From: Edwardsiella piscicida
GTDB taxonomy: Bacteria > Pseudomonadota > Gammaproteobacteria > Enterobacterales > Enterobacteriaceae
Assembly (NCBI RefSeq): GCF_001896205.1
Contig: NZ_MPNU01000001.1
Location: 3,770,032 to 3,834,031, forward strand
Direction: 5' to 3'
Length of the DNA: 64,000 nucleotides
The notes beneath the pieces were generated by a model. The model searched no databases and was not told where the DNA came from. It worked only from the letters and a program-made list of their open reading frames with translations. Positions 1 through 9,512 of the stretch are shown here, in pieces (within the stretch, counting starts at the first letter, position 1; each line of letters starts with the position of its first letter). Made by a program: the position numbers and the translations under genes.

Positions 1-2287
1 ATCTCCTATCGTCGGGATCCAGACGGCGGCGGCGCAGCATACGCGGCACCCGCCACAGCACCAGGCTCACCAGCACAATCGCCAGCAGCGCCAAGGCCGC
101 CAGAATGAACGGATGAGAGGAGAAGATATACCATAGGCGCTCCCACCAAGGCAGGTGGCCAACGTAGTAAATGTCGCCCACCCGCACACTATTGACGCCG
201 GAGGTCCGAATAATGGAGACCGAACCGTACATCGCCTCGGTTTTACCGCTGTCAATCAAGGCGTTATTAAGCAATGTATAGCCCTGCTGATCGTCCGCCA
301 GCAGCGCGACCACGCTACGCTGCGCATTGAATGGCGACTGAAAACCGACGATGGCGGCCAGCGGCGCCGTCGCGCTGAGGGTCGTTTTTGCGGCGGCGCG
401 CGTCGCGCTGGGATCCGGAATCGTGTTGTCCGTCGTCGTATTCATCGGACTCTCCAGCCAGCTCTGCGTCGCGCTCACCAGCGCCGCAACCCGATCCGCG
501 TCGCGCAGCGTCGGCGGAATACGCCCGATCAGTAGAATATCGCGATCCTTATCCTGCGCCTGCGCAACGTCGTCACTCAGGGTCACCGCCAGCGCCGGAT
601 AGCCGGTCTGGGCGCCGATATTCCCCAGCGCCGACAGCAGGGTACTCACCTGTATCGCCGAGGGTTTAGGCGCCACCACCACCAGGGTTTGCGACAGATC
701 GGCCAAGCGGCTAAAGGGGAAACCGGCGTTGGCGAAACTCCGCAGATCCGGCATCGCGATAAAGTGACGGAAGCCGGAGAAGTCAAGGGTCGAGGCGTTA
801 CCGATCGCCACGGTATTCGGCAACGGTTGATAAGAGACGCACTCGCCGTTGGAGGGCGTCAGATAGGGCACCACATAGTCAAAATCGAAGCGTAGATGGT
901 TCTGAATCCCCAGTTTTACCGCGGGGATAGTGACGGCATCCATTTTATCAAACAAGCCCTGAATCAAAGGGATATGCAATAGTGCACGCTCTTGATCTTC
1001 CGAGGGCAGTAGAGGGAAAGCCTGTAAAAATTGATTATTGATATTCACGGTCATACGCGAACCGTCATTAAACGGCGGCTGGGTATAGCGGTACTTCAGA
1101 TTCATATCCACATAGGCGTTGTGGAGCAAAAACAGATCCGGCGGCAGATTCAGGGTTAAGGATATCGGTGCCGGCCGCACCCCGCTCGACTGTAGCTGAT
1201 CGCTATAGCTTTGCAGCTCGCCAAAGGTTACCGGCCGGTCGGTCGGCACCCAGTTGGGCGCATCATAGGGCTGCCGCTGAGCGAGCGTCTCGACCCGATC
1301 GACGCGGGCGCTATCGCCGCGCAGCAGGATATCGCCCTGGGCAATCCCCCGCACCGCCGTCATTAGGTCGCGATCGTCACGCCCCATAATCAACAGCATC
1401 TTGATATAAGGATTATCCGGCCGGGAGATCATCGCCACCGTCGGCCCGTCAACCGCCGGGTAGTCAGCTAAAAAGTCCGGGCGCTGCGCATTGGTGGCAA
1501 ACACCACCCCATGCCGATCCGGCAGCTGATTATACAGCACTGGGAAACGCTGACCGCGCCACTGCGCCTGCGCCCCGAACCAGGATGCCAGCACCGCCGC
1601 GGCCTGCTGCTGCGCCAGATTCGGCTGGGCGGCGAACACCACCGGCAGCGTCAGCGGCGCCTTGCTGGCGCTGTCAAAGAAGGGTCGGGGGAATAGGGAT
1701 AAGTCGTTTTGCAGTAACAGGGACTGGGTCGTCAGCGTCAGGCTACTGCCCTGCCCAACGGCCAGCCACAGGGTCGGATGCCACTCGTTGTCGCACTGGC
1801 GATAAGACTGATAGCGACCGACGAACTCCAGGCGAATGCGATTAAAATCGGTAATATAGTGCGCATCTAGCGGCACCTGGACCTGATTGGCATGCCCTAA
1901 CTGACTTTTATCGACCGCCACGGCGCCGACCAGATCATCGTTGAGGAATACCTTAACCTGGGATACCAGCGGCACCAGCGACGGCGATGGGGTAAACACC
2001 AGGTTAAGCATCGCATTGGTCACCAGCTGGTCGCGCGGCACCCCGAACTCCATATAGGCGTTGGGGTTATCGCCGCGCAGTACCGTCGGCCCGGAGGCCA
2101 ACCGAGTCAAATCCAGCGTCTGCGTCGAGACGGGCGCAGCCGAAGCGCTGCTCTCCGTTGCCAGTGCCGCTGCGCTACCCGCCGCCGGCGCGCTATCTGA
2201 CGCCACTGGAAACGGAGACTGTGCCTGCGCCATCATGCTGGAGCCCAGCGCGATGGCAGCCCACAACAGGTGTATCATCTTCATCAT
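1..2287 (-). CDS. bcsB: Cellulose synthase regulatory subunit BcsB (3' end cut by window edge)
   Basis: Periplasmic, membrane-anchored subunit of the bacterial cellulose synthase, partner of BcsA; it guides the glucan chain through the periplasm. The frame is open from the ATG at 2287 to the left edge, giving about 762 residues against roughly 780 in E. coli, so only the extreme C-terminus is missing. Residues 1-22 form a signal peptide with an AQA-type cleavage site. Near the end (about residues 725-750) there is a single hydrophobic helix followed by an Arg-rich tail, the usual C-terminal anchor. A second in-frame ATG lies one codon downstream at 2284. It follows bcsA by 61 bp in the same direction, the standard bcsQAB order; bcsZ and bcsC would be expected outside the window. 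Confidence 0.93.
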   Translation of the reverse strand, partial: MMKMIHLLWAAIALGSSMMAQAQSPFPVASDSAPAAGSAAALATESSASAAPVSTQTLDLTRLASGPTVLRGDNPNAYMEFGVPRDQLVTNAMLNLVFTPSPSLVPLVSQVKVFLNDDLVGAVAVDKSQLGHANQVQVPLDAHYITDFNRIRLEFVGRYQSYRQCDNEWHPTLWLAVGQGSSLTLTTQSLLLQNDLSLFPRPFFDSASKAPLTLPVVFAAQPNLAQQQAAAVLASWFGAQAQWRGQRFPVLYNQLPDRHGVVFATNAQRPDFLADYPAVDGPTVAMISRPDNPYIKMLLIMGRDDRDLMTAVRGIAQGDILLRGDSARVDRVETLAQRQPYDAPNWVPTDRPVTFGELQSYSDQLQSSGVRPAPISLTLNLPPDLFLLHNAYVDMNLKYRYTQPPFNDGSRMTVNINNQFLQAFPLLPSEDQERALLHIPLIQGLFDKMDAVTIPAVKLGIQNHLRFDFDYVVPYLTPSNGECVSYQPLPNTVAIGNASTLDFSGFRHFIAMPDLRSFANAGFPFSRLADLSQTLVVVAPKPSAIQVSTLLSALGNIGAQTGYPALAVTLSDDVAQAQDKDRDILLIGRIPPTLRDADRVAALVSATQSWLESPMNTTTDNTIPDPSATRAAAKTTLSATAPLAAIVGFQSPFNAQRSVVALLADDQQGYTLLNNALIDSGKTEAMYGSVSIIRTSGVNSVRVGDIYYVGHLPWWERLWYIFSSHPFILAALALLAIVLVSLVLWRVPRMLRRRRLDPDDRR

Positions 2288-2348
2288 GGGTATCTCCGTT
2301 GCTCCATAATAAGTTAGTGCCCACATACTGCATATCGAGGGATACACA

Positions 2349-4916
2349 CTACGCGGTCTGGCGTCCCGCTATCGGACGCGGTACAAAGGAAACCAGCCAA
2401 GCGCCCAAACGCACCGCCACCATAATCGGCATGCGCCACGGTGCCGGGGCATACTCGGCCAAGCTACGGTAACCGCGCCCCACCAGGCGTAAAATACCGA
2501 CAAAACCACCGCCCAGATGATCCTCTGGGATGGCCTGCTGCCACAGCGCCCAGGTATCGGCGCGGGCAAAGGTGCACTGGATAAACGCAATATGCTGTGC
2601 GACGCTCAGTCCATCCAAACGCAGCCCGGCTCGGCGCCCCACGACTCGCGTTACCGCAATCGGAAACACAAAGCTCTCTTCCCCTTTCTGCAGCAGCAGA
2701 GAGATCGACTCGCCTTCCCGTAGGCACAGACGCTCATCCGCCAGTTCGATCCCCACGCCACCATCGGAATAGTCGCGCAGAGTGCAGGGATAAAGATGTC
2801 CATCGTGGCGCATCAGGATTGCCGGCATCGCGATGTCGACCCGGTGCGCCTGACGGATCTGGCGCACCTCAACGGCGACCGCCGCCGCGCCGCCCAGAAT
2901 AACGAGGTTATAGATCACCCATCCGACGGTCAGCAACACGGTAAGTTGCTCATTTTGCGGCCCAAAAATCAGACGCCAGACCCCAAACAACAGCCCCAGC
3001 ACGCTCAATAACACCAGCGACAGATAGGGCGACGAGATAACCCAATCCATATGATTATGCGAGACCAATCCCCCTTTCTGCGTCACATTGAAACGCCCTT
3101 TCTTCGGATTGATCAGCGCCACCAGCGTCGGGCGAGCGATATACCAGGCCAATACCGTTTCATAGATCTCATTCCAATAAGAGTGACGATGGCGCCCCTG
3201 TAGGCGAATACGCGCCAAGCTGGAGTGATACATATGCGGAATCACATACAGCACGATCGCCATCGCCGGCGCAAAAATAACGTAGGTGTGAAACAACAGA
3301 AACGCCAACGGCGCGACCAGAAAAATCAGCCGGGGAATGCCGGAGAGAAAATGCATCATGGCGTTGGCGTAGCACAAACGCTGTCCCAGCGTTAACCCTT
3401 TACCCAAAAAGGGATTATCCAGGCGGAAAATCTGAGTCATGCCGCGCGCCCAGCGCATACGCTGGCCGATATGTGCCGACAGGCTCTCCGTCGCCAGCCC
3501 GGCGGACAGCGGAATGCGAATATAGGCAGATGTCCAGCCTTTACGGTGCAGGCGCAGCGAGGTGTGCGCATCCTCGGTCACCGTCTCAACGGCGATACCG
3601 CCGACCTCATCCAGCGCCGTTCTGCGCAGCACCGCACAGGAGCCACAGAAGAAGGTGGCGTTCCACATATCGTTGCCATCCTGCAGCAGGCCATAAAACA
3701 GCTGGCCCTCATTCGGCGTGCGCCGAAAATTCCCCAGGTTGCGCTCAAACGGATCCGGCGAGAAAAAATGGTGCGGCGTTTGTAATATCGCCAGCCGCGC
3801 ATCGTGTAAAAACCAGCCCATGGTCAGCTGCAGAAACGTACGGGTGGGGACGTGATCGCAGTCAAACACCGCCACAAACTCACCGTTGATCCGCTTCAGC
3901 GCGTAGTTTAGGTTACCGGCCTTGGCATGCTCATGGGTTGGGCGCGCAATATAGTGAACGCCAACCTCCTCGGCAAACTGGCGAAAGCTGTCACGGCCGC
4001 CGTCATCCAGCAGATAGATGTTGATCCGATCCCGAGGCCAGTCGATCCCCAGCGCAGCATAGATGGTGGGTTTAACCACCCGAAGATCTTCGTTATAGGT
4101 GGGGATCAGAATATCGACTATCGGCCATTGATCCATCGCCTTGGGCAAGGCCACCGGCGGGCGATTTAGCGGCCATACCGATTGAAAATACCCCAGCAGC
4201 AGCACAACCCAGGCATAAGTTTCCGCGGCTAACAGCAGCAGGCCACAGATCAGGCTAAACGGATCGTCCCAATTCAACGTTGAGGTATAGCGCCACCAGA
4301 TGTAACGACAGGAAATCGTAATTGACAGCAGCACTAGCAGCAGCGTGGTGAAGCGCCCGGGAATATGACGGATCACCATCGCGCATCCCCACAGCAGCAG
4401 CACAAAGATACACTGCGACAGCAGGTCAAACGGCTGAGAGATACACAGTAACGCGAGTGCGGACCCCAGCAGCGCCGACAGCGTCAATACAACCCGGCGC
4501 ACGGTATTGGGTAACGCATCTAACCAGACCGATTCGCCTTTCTGCTGTCCCCATCGCGCCGGTAACCCCGCCAGCCACTGCAGGCTGCGCCGGCTGATGC
4601 GGCGTAGGGCACCCAGTAACGTTTCGGAATGCGGCCAGCGGGTCAACGCGAGCCATATCGCCTGCAGCCCATACCGCACGGGATCGAGGGGACGGGGCCG
4701 CAGCGGATCGAGATGAGGAAACAACGCGGCCTGCTGCTGATGGATAGCCCGCCACGCCGGTGACTCCCAATGCAGAAACAGCCACGCGACGGTAAGCCAA
4801 AAACAACCGCTGATAGCGTCCAGCGGCGTCGCACCGTGTGCGCGGCACTCCCGATAGCGCTGCGTCCATGCCCGCCTCGCCGGTGCCGCCAGCAACACAT
4901 CCCACGCATGCCTCAT
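2349..4916 (-). CDS. bcsA: Cellulose synthase catalytic subunit BcsA
   Basis: Inner-membrane family 2 glycosyltransferase that polymerises UDP-glucose into beta-1,4-glucan and extrudes it. The 855 residues (E. coli about 872) show an N-terminal membrane region, the GT2 signature PTYNED, the LLDDGGRDSF segment, the DxD-type FDCDHVP, the catalytic TED (VTEDAHTS) and the QRMRW motif, then further membrane helices and a C-terminal PilZ domain that would bind cyclic di-GMP and relieve autoinhibition. The start overlaps the bcsQ stop by four bases (ATGA, 4913-4916), which implies translational coupling. All catalytic motifs are intact, so the enzyme should be functional. Confidence 0.97.
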   Translation of the reverse strand: MRHAWDVLLAAPARRAWTQRYRECRAHGATPLDAISGCFWLTVAWLFLHWESPAWRAIHQQQAALFPHLDPLRPRPLDPVRYGLQAIWLALTRWPHSETLLGALRRISRRSLQWLAGLPARWGQQKGESVWLDALPNTVRRVVLTLSALLGSALALLCISQPFDLLSQCIFVLLLWGCAMVIRHIPGRFTTLLLVLLSITISCRYIWWRYTSTLNWDDPFSLICGLLLLAAETYAWVVLLLGYFQSVWPLNRPPVALPKAMDQWPIVDILIPTYNEDLRVVKPTIYAALGIDWPRDRINIYLLDDGGRDSFRQFAEEVGVHYIARPTHEHAKAGNLNYALKRINGEFVAVFDCDHVPTRTFLQLTMGWFLHDARLAILQTPHHFFSPDPFERNLGNFRRTPNEGQLFYGLLQDGNDMWNATFFCGSCAVLRRTALDEVGGIAVETVTEDAHTSLRLHRKGWTSAYIRIPLSAGLATESLSAHIGQRMRWARGMTQIFRLDNPFLGKGLTLGQRLCYANAMMHFLSGIPRLIFLVAPLAFLLFHTYVIFAPAMAIVLYVIPHMYHSSLARIRLQGRHRHSYWNEIYETVLAWYIARPTLVALINPKKGRFNVTQKGGLVSHNHMDWVISSPYLSLVLLSVLGLLFGVWRLIFGPQNEQLTVLLTVGWVIYNLVILGGAAAVAVEVRQIRQAHRVDIAMPAILMRHDGHLYPCTLRDYSDGGVGIELADERLCLREGESISLLLQKGEESFVFPIAVTRVVGRRAGLRLDGLSVAQHIAFIQCTFARADTWALWQQAIPEDHLGGGFVGILRLVGRGYRSLAEYAPAPWRMPIMVAVRLGAWLVSFVPRPIAGRQTA

Positions 4917-5647
4917 GTCGCCTCCGCGCTCTCAGGATGCTTATGCAATAGGCACCACGCCGCCAGGTTGGTGGCCTCCTGCGCCGCCTGAGAATAGGGC
5001 GCATACTCACCGAGAGGCTGTTTACCGGCGGCTGCCTCGGCGACGGCCTCATCACGGTGCATCACCAACGGCACCAATCTAGGCAGGGTTTGCTTCCACA
5101 GCAGGTAGAGATCCTCTTGCAATACGCTGCCGGGTAACAGCTGCGTGATAAGCAGGTGCGCATCATCGGGCAGCGCCTGACGGTGCAAGCGCAAATGGCA
5201 GTTGGCATCCGGCATAATCAACAGCAGCAGCAGCTCGCCGAACGCCGCCATTTGCCGGGATATCGGCGTATGCCCACTGCCAATATCCAGGATTATCCAG
5301 TCGTAGACCGCGCTTTGCGACGCAAAGGACGTCCTCCACTCAGCCTGGCTTACGCAGGTCTCCAGCGCAGGCAGCTGCGCTGATTCCACCGCGCCAAAAG
5401 GCAGAAAATCCAGCCCTTCGGTATAGCGCCAGGCCCTCTCCTGCCATGCGCTGCCCTCCAACAGCGCCGTCGCCCAGCCCGCGCGATCGGCGAGCGGCAG
5501 GTTAAAATGCATCCCCAGCTGATCGCCGGGACTGGCATCGACCACCAGCACCCGCTGTCCCAGGCCATTGAGCGCCCAACCCAGCGCCGCGGCGGTACTG
5601 GTAGTGCCGACACCGCCGCGAATTCCCTGTAGCGCTACCGTTACCAT
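4913..5647 (-). CDS. bcsQ: Cellulose biosynthesis protein BcsQ (MinD/ParA-like ATPase)
   Basis: ParA/MinD-family P-loop ATPase that, with BcsR and BcsE, regulates the cellulose synthase complex and its placement at the cell pole. The start at 5647 gives 244 residues beginning MVTVALQGIRGGVGTTS; the deviant Walker A (RGGVGTTS) is right at the N-terminus as in the family. An upstream in-frame start at 5683 would add 12 residues of no family character and run into bcsR, so I prefer 5647. It lies between bcsR (5 bp gap) and bcsA (4 bp overlap), so bcsRQAB is one leftward transcription unit. Confidence 0.93.
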   Translation of the reverse strand: MVTVALQGIRGGVGTTSTAAALGWALNGLGQRVLVVDASPGDQLGMHFNLPLADRAGWATALLEGSAWQERAWRYTEGLDFLPFGAVESAQLPALETCVSQAEWRTSFASQSAVYDWIILDIGSGHTPISRQMAAFGELLLLLIMPDANCHLRLHRQALPDDAHLLITQLLPGSVLQEDLYLLWKQTLPRLVPLVMHRDEAVAEAAAGKQPLGEYAPYSQAAQEATNLAAWCLLHKHPESAEAT

Positions 5648-5652
5648 ATGGA

Positions 5653-5844
5653 TTAGTCCCGTCGTTCTGCCAGCTGGCGACACTCTGCCAACAGCGGCCA
5701 GCGTTCCAATGCCTTGTTTACATGCTCTATCCGCACGATATTGACGTAATCAATATCCATAATCCCGTAGATGCGCTGTAACACGGCAAGATCTTCCGAC
5801 GATGACGGCGTCGGCGCCGTTCGATACTTTGTTTGTTCGCTCAT
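5653..5844 (-). CDS. bcsR: Cellulose biosynthesis protein BcsR
   Basis: Small protein (about 63 residues from the ATG at 5844; 67 if translation starts at 5856) that stabilises BcsQ and regulates cellulose secretion. It has the family features: an acidic/hydrophobic central region around GIMDIDYVNI and a conserved LERWPLLAE near the C-terminus, like E. coli YhjR/BcsR. Neither start has a strong ribosome-binding site, so the start is chosen by length. First gene of the leftward bcsRQAB unit and divergent from bcsE. Confidence 0.85.
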   Translation of the reverse strand: MSEQTKYRTAPTPSSSEDLAVLQRIYGIMDIDYVNIVRIEHVNKALERWPLLAECRQLAERRD

Positions 5845-5856
5845 TCTGCTAACCAT

Positions 5857-6026
5857 AAAAATTCAGCTATGGTTTAAGTGAGTATAGCAAGGTAGGAAAA
5901 TGGCGCTGCCATAATGCAAAATAGGGATGATTACCCACATTACTATCTCATAATCATTTGATAGTTAATGTTATTTTGCCTATGTCGGCATGGTGAAGCA
6001 CTCTACTCTCACAAAGTCGATATACC
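5857..6026. promoter_or_regulatory. Divergent bcsR/bcsE intergenic region
   Basis: AT-rich 170 bp between the divergent bcsRQAB and bcsEFG units; it must contain both promoters. I could not pick a convincing -35/-10 pair on either strand or a clear activator site. Confidence 0.5.
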
Positions 6027-7592
6027 ATGGCGCAATCATTTACGCTCGGTATCCCACACCTGTGGGATGAGCTACAGACAGTGCAAACGCACGGCCTTTA
6101 TTGGTTGAATATCGATCGCACACAGGATGTGCCCAGCCTGTGTCGCCAAACGATTTTTGCCCAGCAGGCGGACAGCCACGTCACGCTTATCGACGCGGGT
6201 CACGATAGACAGATGACGTCCGCGTTGGAGGAGGCGTATTCGCAAGGTCCTGCGTCTCTGCCGGTTTATCGCCTGACGCCGACGCCAGCGGCGCTGATGG
6301 CGCTGCCGGATGAGTTAGCTCACCTAATGGGCTCAACATCTCCGTTGTTTATCCTACTGATCCCGGCGGCCGACCTGACCACGCTCTCCGCCGAGGGGCT
6401 AAACCGGTGGATAAACCTCACCCATCGTTGGCTACAGCGCTGCAGCGCGACGCTGCTCGTCATCTGTCACGGGGCAGGAACCGATGTCCTACGTAATCAG
6501 CTAGTTCCATTGAATCGACTCGTCTCAGGGGTGGCTAGCCTACGCTGGCAGCTGGACCGCTGGCTCTATGATGTCGCCTTTTGGTGTAATGAGCGTGGCG
6601 TTTCGGCTCAGCAGAATATCCCGTTAGCTCAAACGCCGCAGGGCTGGCAGGCCACGGTAGAAACCCCTTTGCCACCGCCACAGCCCCATAATGATGAAGA
6701 TAGCTATCTGGCGCACGCCGCGATTCTGGAGGGCGCCCCCCCGCTCTCTGAGCACTGGCATCTGTTTACGTCTAACTATGAGCTGTTTACCGCCGCGCTG
6801 ACGGCGCAGGCGGCAACCCTGATTTTTTCACTGACGCAAAGCGATCAGGTGGACGATCTGGCGCGCCAAATCCACACGCTGCGCCGCCAGCGCGGCAATG
6901 CACTGAAAATAGCGGTACGAGAGCAGGCGGTTGTGCAGCGCAGCAGCGACGAACGCCTGCTGCTGGCCTGCGGCGCCAACGTGGTTATCCCGCTACACGC
7001 CACCCTATCCAATGCGCTGGTGAGTCTGGAGGGGCTTCAGGGACACACGTTTTTGCGCCATGTGCCGGCCAATATCACCACGCTGCTCGACGCCCTGCGG
7101 CCACTCAAACTGCGCGGCTACCGGCCCAAAGCGCAGTTCTGCACGCTATTGCTCGACCTACTGGATAACCCGCTGATACCGCACGACGGGCGTGGCACGC
7201 TGGTCTCCTTACGGCCGGTTTCCGGAATCGATGCCGAACAGGTGCTAAAACTCTGCAACCTGCGCCGCGACGGCGATTTAGTCACGCTGGACGGGCAATC
7301 GCTGGTGCTGTTTCTGGCCTACTGCCGCCCCCATGAGCTGGACACCGCACTGCGCTTTATCTTCCCACTGCCCGTCGAAGAGCTATTTATCCACCGCCGT
7401 CTATGGCACCAGGATACAGAGCTGATGCTGGAGCTGACGCGTATGCGCAATGAGACCCCCACGCAAGGGCTGCCACCCGAACCGCTTCCTTCACCGCAGG
7501 TCAGGGCGCCAACGGAGACCGCCATACCGCATCCACGACGCATCCCCCGGCAACTGACCCTCGGGATGACGCCACGGGAGCCCTCATCATGA
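6027..7592 (+). CDS. bcsE: Cellulose biosynthesis c-di-GMP-binding protein BcsE
   Basis: Cytoplasmic regulator that binds cyclic di-GMP and connects BcsRQ and BcsF to the synthase for maximal cellulose output. 521 residues against about 523 in E. coli. The C-terminal GIL domain carries an RxGD motif (R414-D-G-D417), the same signature and nearly the same position as the E. coli c-di-GMP-binding site, so ligand binding should be retained. The ATG at 6027 fits the family length but its Shine-Dalgarno is weak. The stop overlaps the bcsF start (ATGA at 7589-7592). First gene of rightward bcsEFG. Confidence 0.95.
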   Translation: MAQSFTLGIPHLWDELQTVQTHGLYWLNIDRTQDVPSLCRQTIFAQQADSHVTLIDAGHDRQMTSALEEAYSQGPASLPVYRLTPTPAALMALPDELAHLMGSTSPLFILLIPAADLTTLSAEGLNRWINLTHRWLQRCSATLLVICHGAGTDVLRNQLVPLNRLVSGVASLRWQLDRWLYDVAFWCNERGVSAQQNIPLAQTPQGWQATVETPLPPPQPHNDEDSYLAHAAILEGAPPLSEHWHLFTSNYELFTAALTAQAATLIFSLTQSDQVDDLARQIHTLRRQRGNALKIAVREQAVVQRSSDERLLLACGANVVIPLHATLSNALVSLEGLQGHTFLRHVPANITTLLDALRPLKLRGYRPKAQFCTLLLDLLDNPLIPHDGRGTLVSLRPVSGIDAEQVLKLCNLRRDGDLVTLDGQSLVLFLAYCRPHELDTALRFIFPLPVEELFIHRRLWHQDTELMLELTRMRNETPTQGLPPEPLPSPQVRAPTETAIPHPRRIPRQLTLGMTPREPSS

Positions 7593-7795
7593 TGACGATT
7601 ACGGATATTCTACAGATCCTCGTTCTGTGCGCGCTGGTCATGCTGCCCGGCGGTTTTTACCTGCACAAGTATTATCCCCATCCTCTGCGAACGCTGCGGA
7701 GGACGATTTTTCCGACCCGTTATCTTCAACGGGTGACGGTACTGCACCGCCGCCCACTCTCCGCTAGGGTAGATAAGCATGGCAAAACACACTGA
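7589..7795 (+). CDS. bcsF: Small membrane protein BcsF
   Basis: A 68-residue single-pass membrane protein (helix at about residues 6-25) that recruits BcsE and is needed for cellulose modification with BcsG. It begins MMTITDILQILVLCAL, very like E. coli BcsF. It overlaps bcsE by 4 bp upstream and bcsG by 17 bp downstream, which indicates coupled translation. Confidence 0.92.
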   Translation: MMTITDILQILVLCALVMLPGGFYLHKYYPHPLRTLRRTIFPTRYLQRVTVLHRRPLSARVDKHGKTH

Positions 7796-9449
7796 GCAGC
7801 AGAGCGTTTTCTCTGAACGAGGCTACCGCTGGCGCGGGCTGGGCGGCTGGAATCTCTACTTTTTACTGAAACTGGCGTTACTGTGGTACGGCTATCTTAA
7901 TTTTCACCCTTTCGCCAACGTCATCTTTTTAGCCTTTCTGCTGTTTCCCCTGCCCTCGGCGCATCTGCACCGTTGGCGTAACTGGCTGGCTATCCCCATC
8001 GGAGTGGCGCTGTTTTACCACGACACCTGGCTACCGGGGCTGAACAGCATCGTGCAACAGCGCGATCAGTGGAGCCACTTCAGCGCCGACTATGCGCTGG
8101 ACTTAGCTCAACGCTTCGTTAACTGGACCATGATCGGCGCGGCGCTGGTGATCACCGTCGCCTACCTGTTTCTCGCCCAGTGGATTCGGATTACCACGTT
8201 CACCATTCTGGCCCTGGTATGGGTCAATCTGGGCAGCCTAGGCGTTCCGCAGCTCAGCCTGCAGCAGGGTGCTGCCACGGTCGATACTTCGGTGAGCAGC
8301 CAGTCCACGCCAGACAATACATCGATATCAACCGCCAGCGCTGCTGAGATCCCGGCGCAGAGCGCCGCGCCCAACAACAGCAATCTCAACGACTGGCTGG
8401 ATCGCTTTTACGCCAGCGAACAACAGCGGCAAACCCACTTCCCCGCGGCTCTGCCGGCCGATGCCCAGCCCTTCGACCTGCTGATTATCAATATTTGCTC
8501 CCTCTCCTGGAGCGATCTCAGCGCCGTCGGCCTGCAGGATCATCCGCTGTGGAAACGGATGGATATTCTGTTCAATAACTTTAACTCCGCCACCGCCTAC
8601 AGCGGCCCGGCCTCTATCCGCCTGCTACGCGCCAGCTGCGGCCAGCCTTCGCACAAGGCGCTGTATACCCCGGCAAGCCAGCAGTGCGATCTGATGGAAA
8701 ACCTAGGCCGCCTGGGGTTCCAGCAACAGCTCACCATGGATCACTCCGGGAAATTCGGTGACTACCTCAATGAACTGCGCCAGTATGCCGCGCTGCAGCC
8801 GCCGCTGGCGTCACAGGCGAATATTGACCATGAACTGACGGCGTTCGACGGCGAGCCTATCTTCAACGATCTGGAGACGCTGCAGCGCTGGCTGGGCAAT
8901 ACGGAGAAACTGGGCGACGTGCGTACGGCCAACTTCGTCAACCTGATCGCCCTGCACGACGGCAACCGCTTTATCAATAGCGACCGGGGGGCCGACTTTA
9001 AACCGCGGGCGCAAAATCTGCTCGACCAGCTCAACAGTTTTCTGGACGATCTGGAGAGATCCGGGCGTCATGTGATGGTGGTGATCGTACCGGAGCACGG
9101 TGCGGCGGTGGTCGGTGACAAAATGCAGATGGCCGGACTGCGCGATATCCCCAGCATGCCCATTACTCACGTGCCGGTCGGCGTCATCTTTAGCGGAATG
9201 AAGGCGCCGGCGCCAGCCTCGCCGGTATTGGTCGATCGGCCGAGCAGCTATCTGGCCCTCTCCGAGCTGGTCGTCCGCAGCCTGGATGGCAAGATCTTCA
9301 CCCAGCCCAGCGTCAACTGGCAGGCGTTGGTCAGTAACCTGCCCCAAAGCGCCGCCGTATCGGAAAACGATAACGCCATCGTCATGATGTATCAGGGGAA
9401 ACCCTATGTACGCCTCAACGGCGGGGACTGGGTGCCCTACCCGCAGTAG
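7779..9449 (+). CDS. bcsG: Cellulose phosphoethanolamine transferase BcsG
   Basis: Inner-membrane enzyme with a periplasmic alkaline-phosphatase-fold domain that moves phosphoethanolamine from phosphatidylethanolamine to cellulose. 556 residues (E. coli about 559). Several membrane helices lie between about residues 25 and 155, then a linker rich in Ser/Ala, then the catalytic domain with the nucleophile segment GPASIRLLRASCGQ (Ser about 279) and the metal-site segment VIVPEHGAA. All expected motifs are visible. Last gene of bcsEFG, followed by a strong terminator shared with the convergent dpp operon. Confidence 0.95.
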   Translation: MAKHTEQQSVFSERGYRWRGLGGWNLYFLLKLALLWYGYLNFHPFANVIFLAFLLFPLPSAHLHRWRNWLAIPIGVALFYHDTWLPGLNSIVQQRDQWSHFSADYALDLAQRFVNWTMIGAALVITVAYLFLAQWIRITTFTILALVWVNLGSLGVPQLSLQQGAATVDTSVSSQSTPDNTSISTASAAEIPAQSAAPNNSNLNDWLDRFYASEQQRQTHFPAALPADAQPFDLLIINICSLSWSDLSAVGLQDHPLWKRMDILFNNFNSATAYSGPASIRLLRASCGQPSHKALYTPASQQCDLMENLGRLGFQQQLTMDHSGKFGDYLNELRQYAALQPPLASQANIDHELTAFDGEPIFNDLETLQRWLGNTEKLGDVRTANFVNLIALHDGNRFINSDRGADFKPRAQNLLDQLNSFLDDLERSGRHVMVVIVPEHGAAVVGDKMQMAGLRDIPSMPITHVPVGVIFSGMKAPAPASPVLVDRPSSYLALSELVVRSLDGKIFTQPSVNWQALVSNLPQSAAVSENDNAIVMMYQGKPYVRLNGGDWVPYPQ

Positions 9450-9470
9450 CCGCGGCGACGCCACCATAAA

Positions 9471-9497
9471 AAAGAGCCGACTCGCGGCTCTTTTTTT
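9471..9497. terminator. Bidirectional terminator between bcsG and dppF
   Basis: Stem GAGCCG/CGGCTC (9474-9479 with 9485-9490), 5-nt loop, flanked by A3 on the left and T7 on the right. It serves the convergent bcsEFG and dppABCDF transcripts. Confidence 0.85.
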
Positions 9498-9512
9498 ATT
9501 GCACTGGAGCAA

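Noticed and set aside
4913-5683. Long form of BcsQ starting at 5683
   Set aside because: The extra 12 residues overlap bcsR and lie before the conserved N-terminal P-loop.
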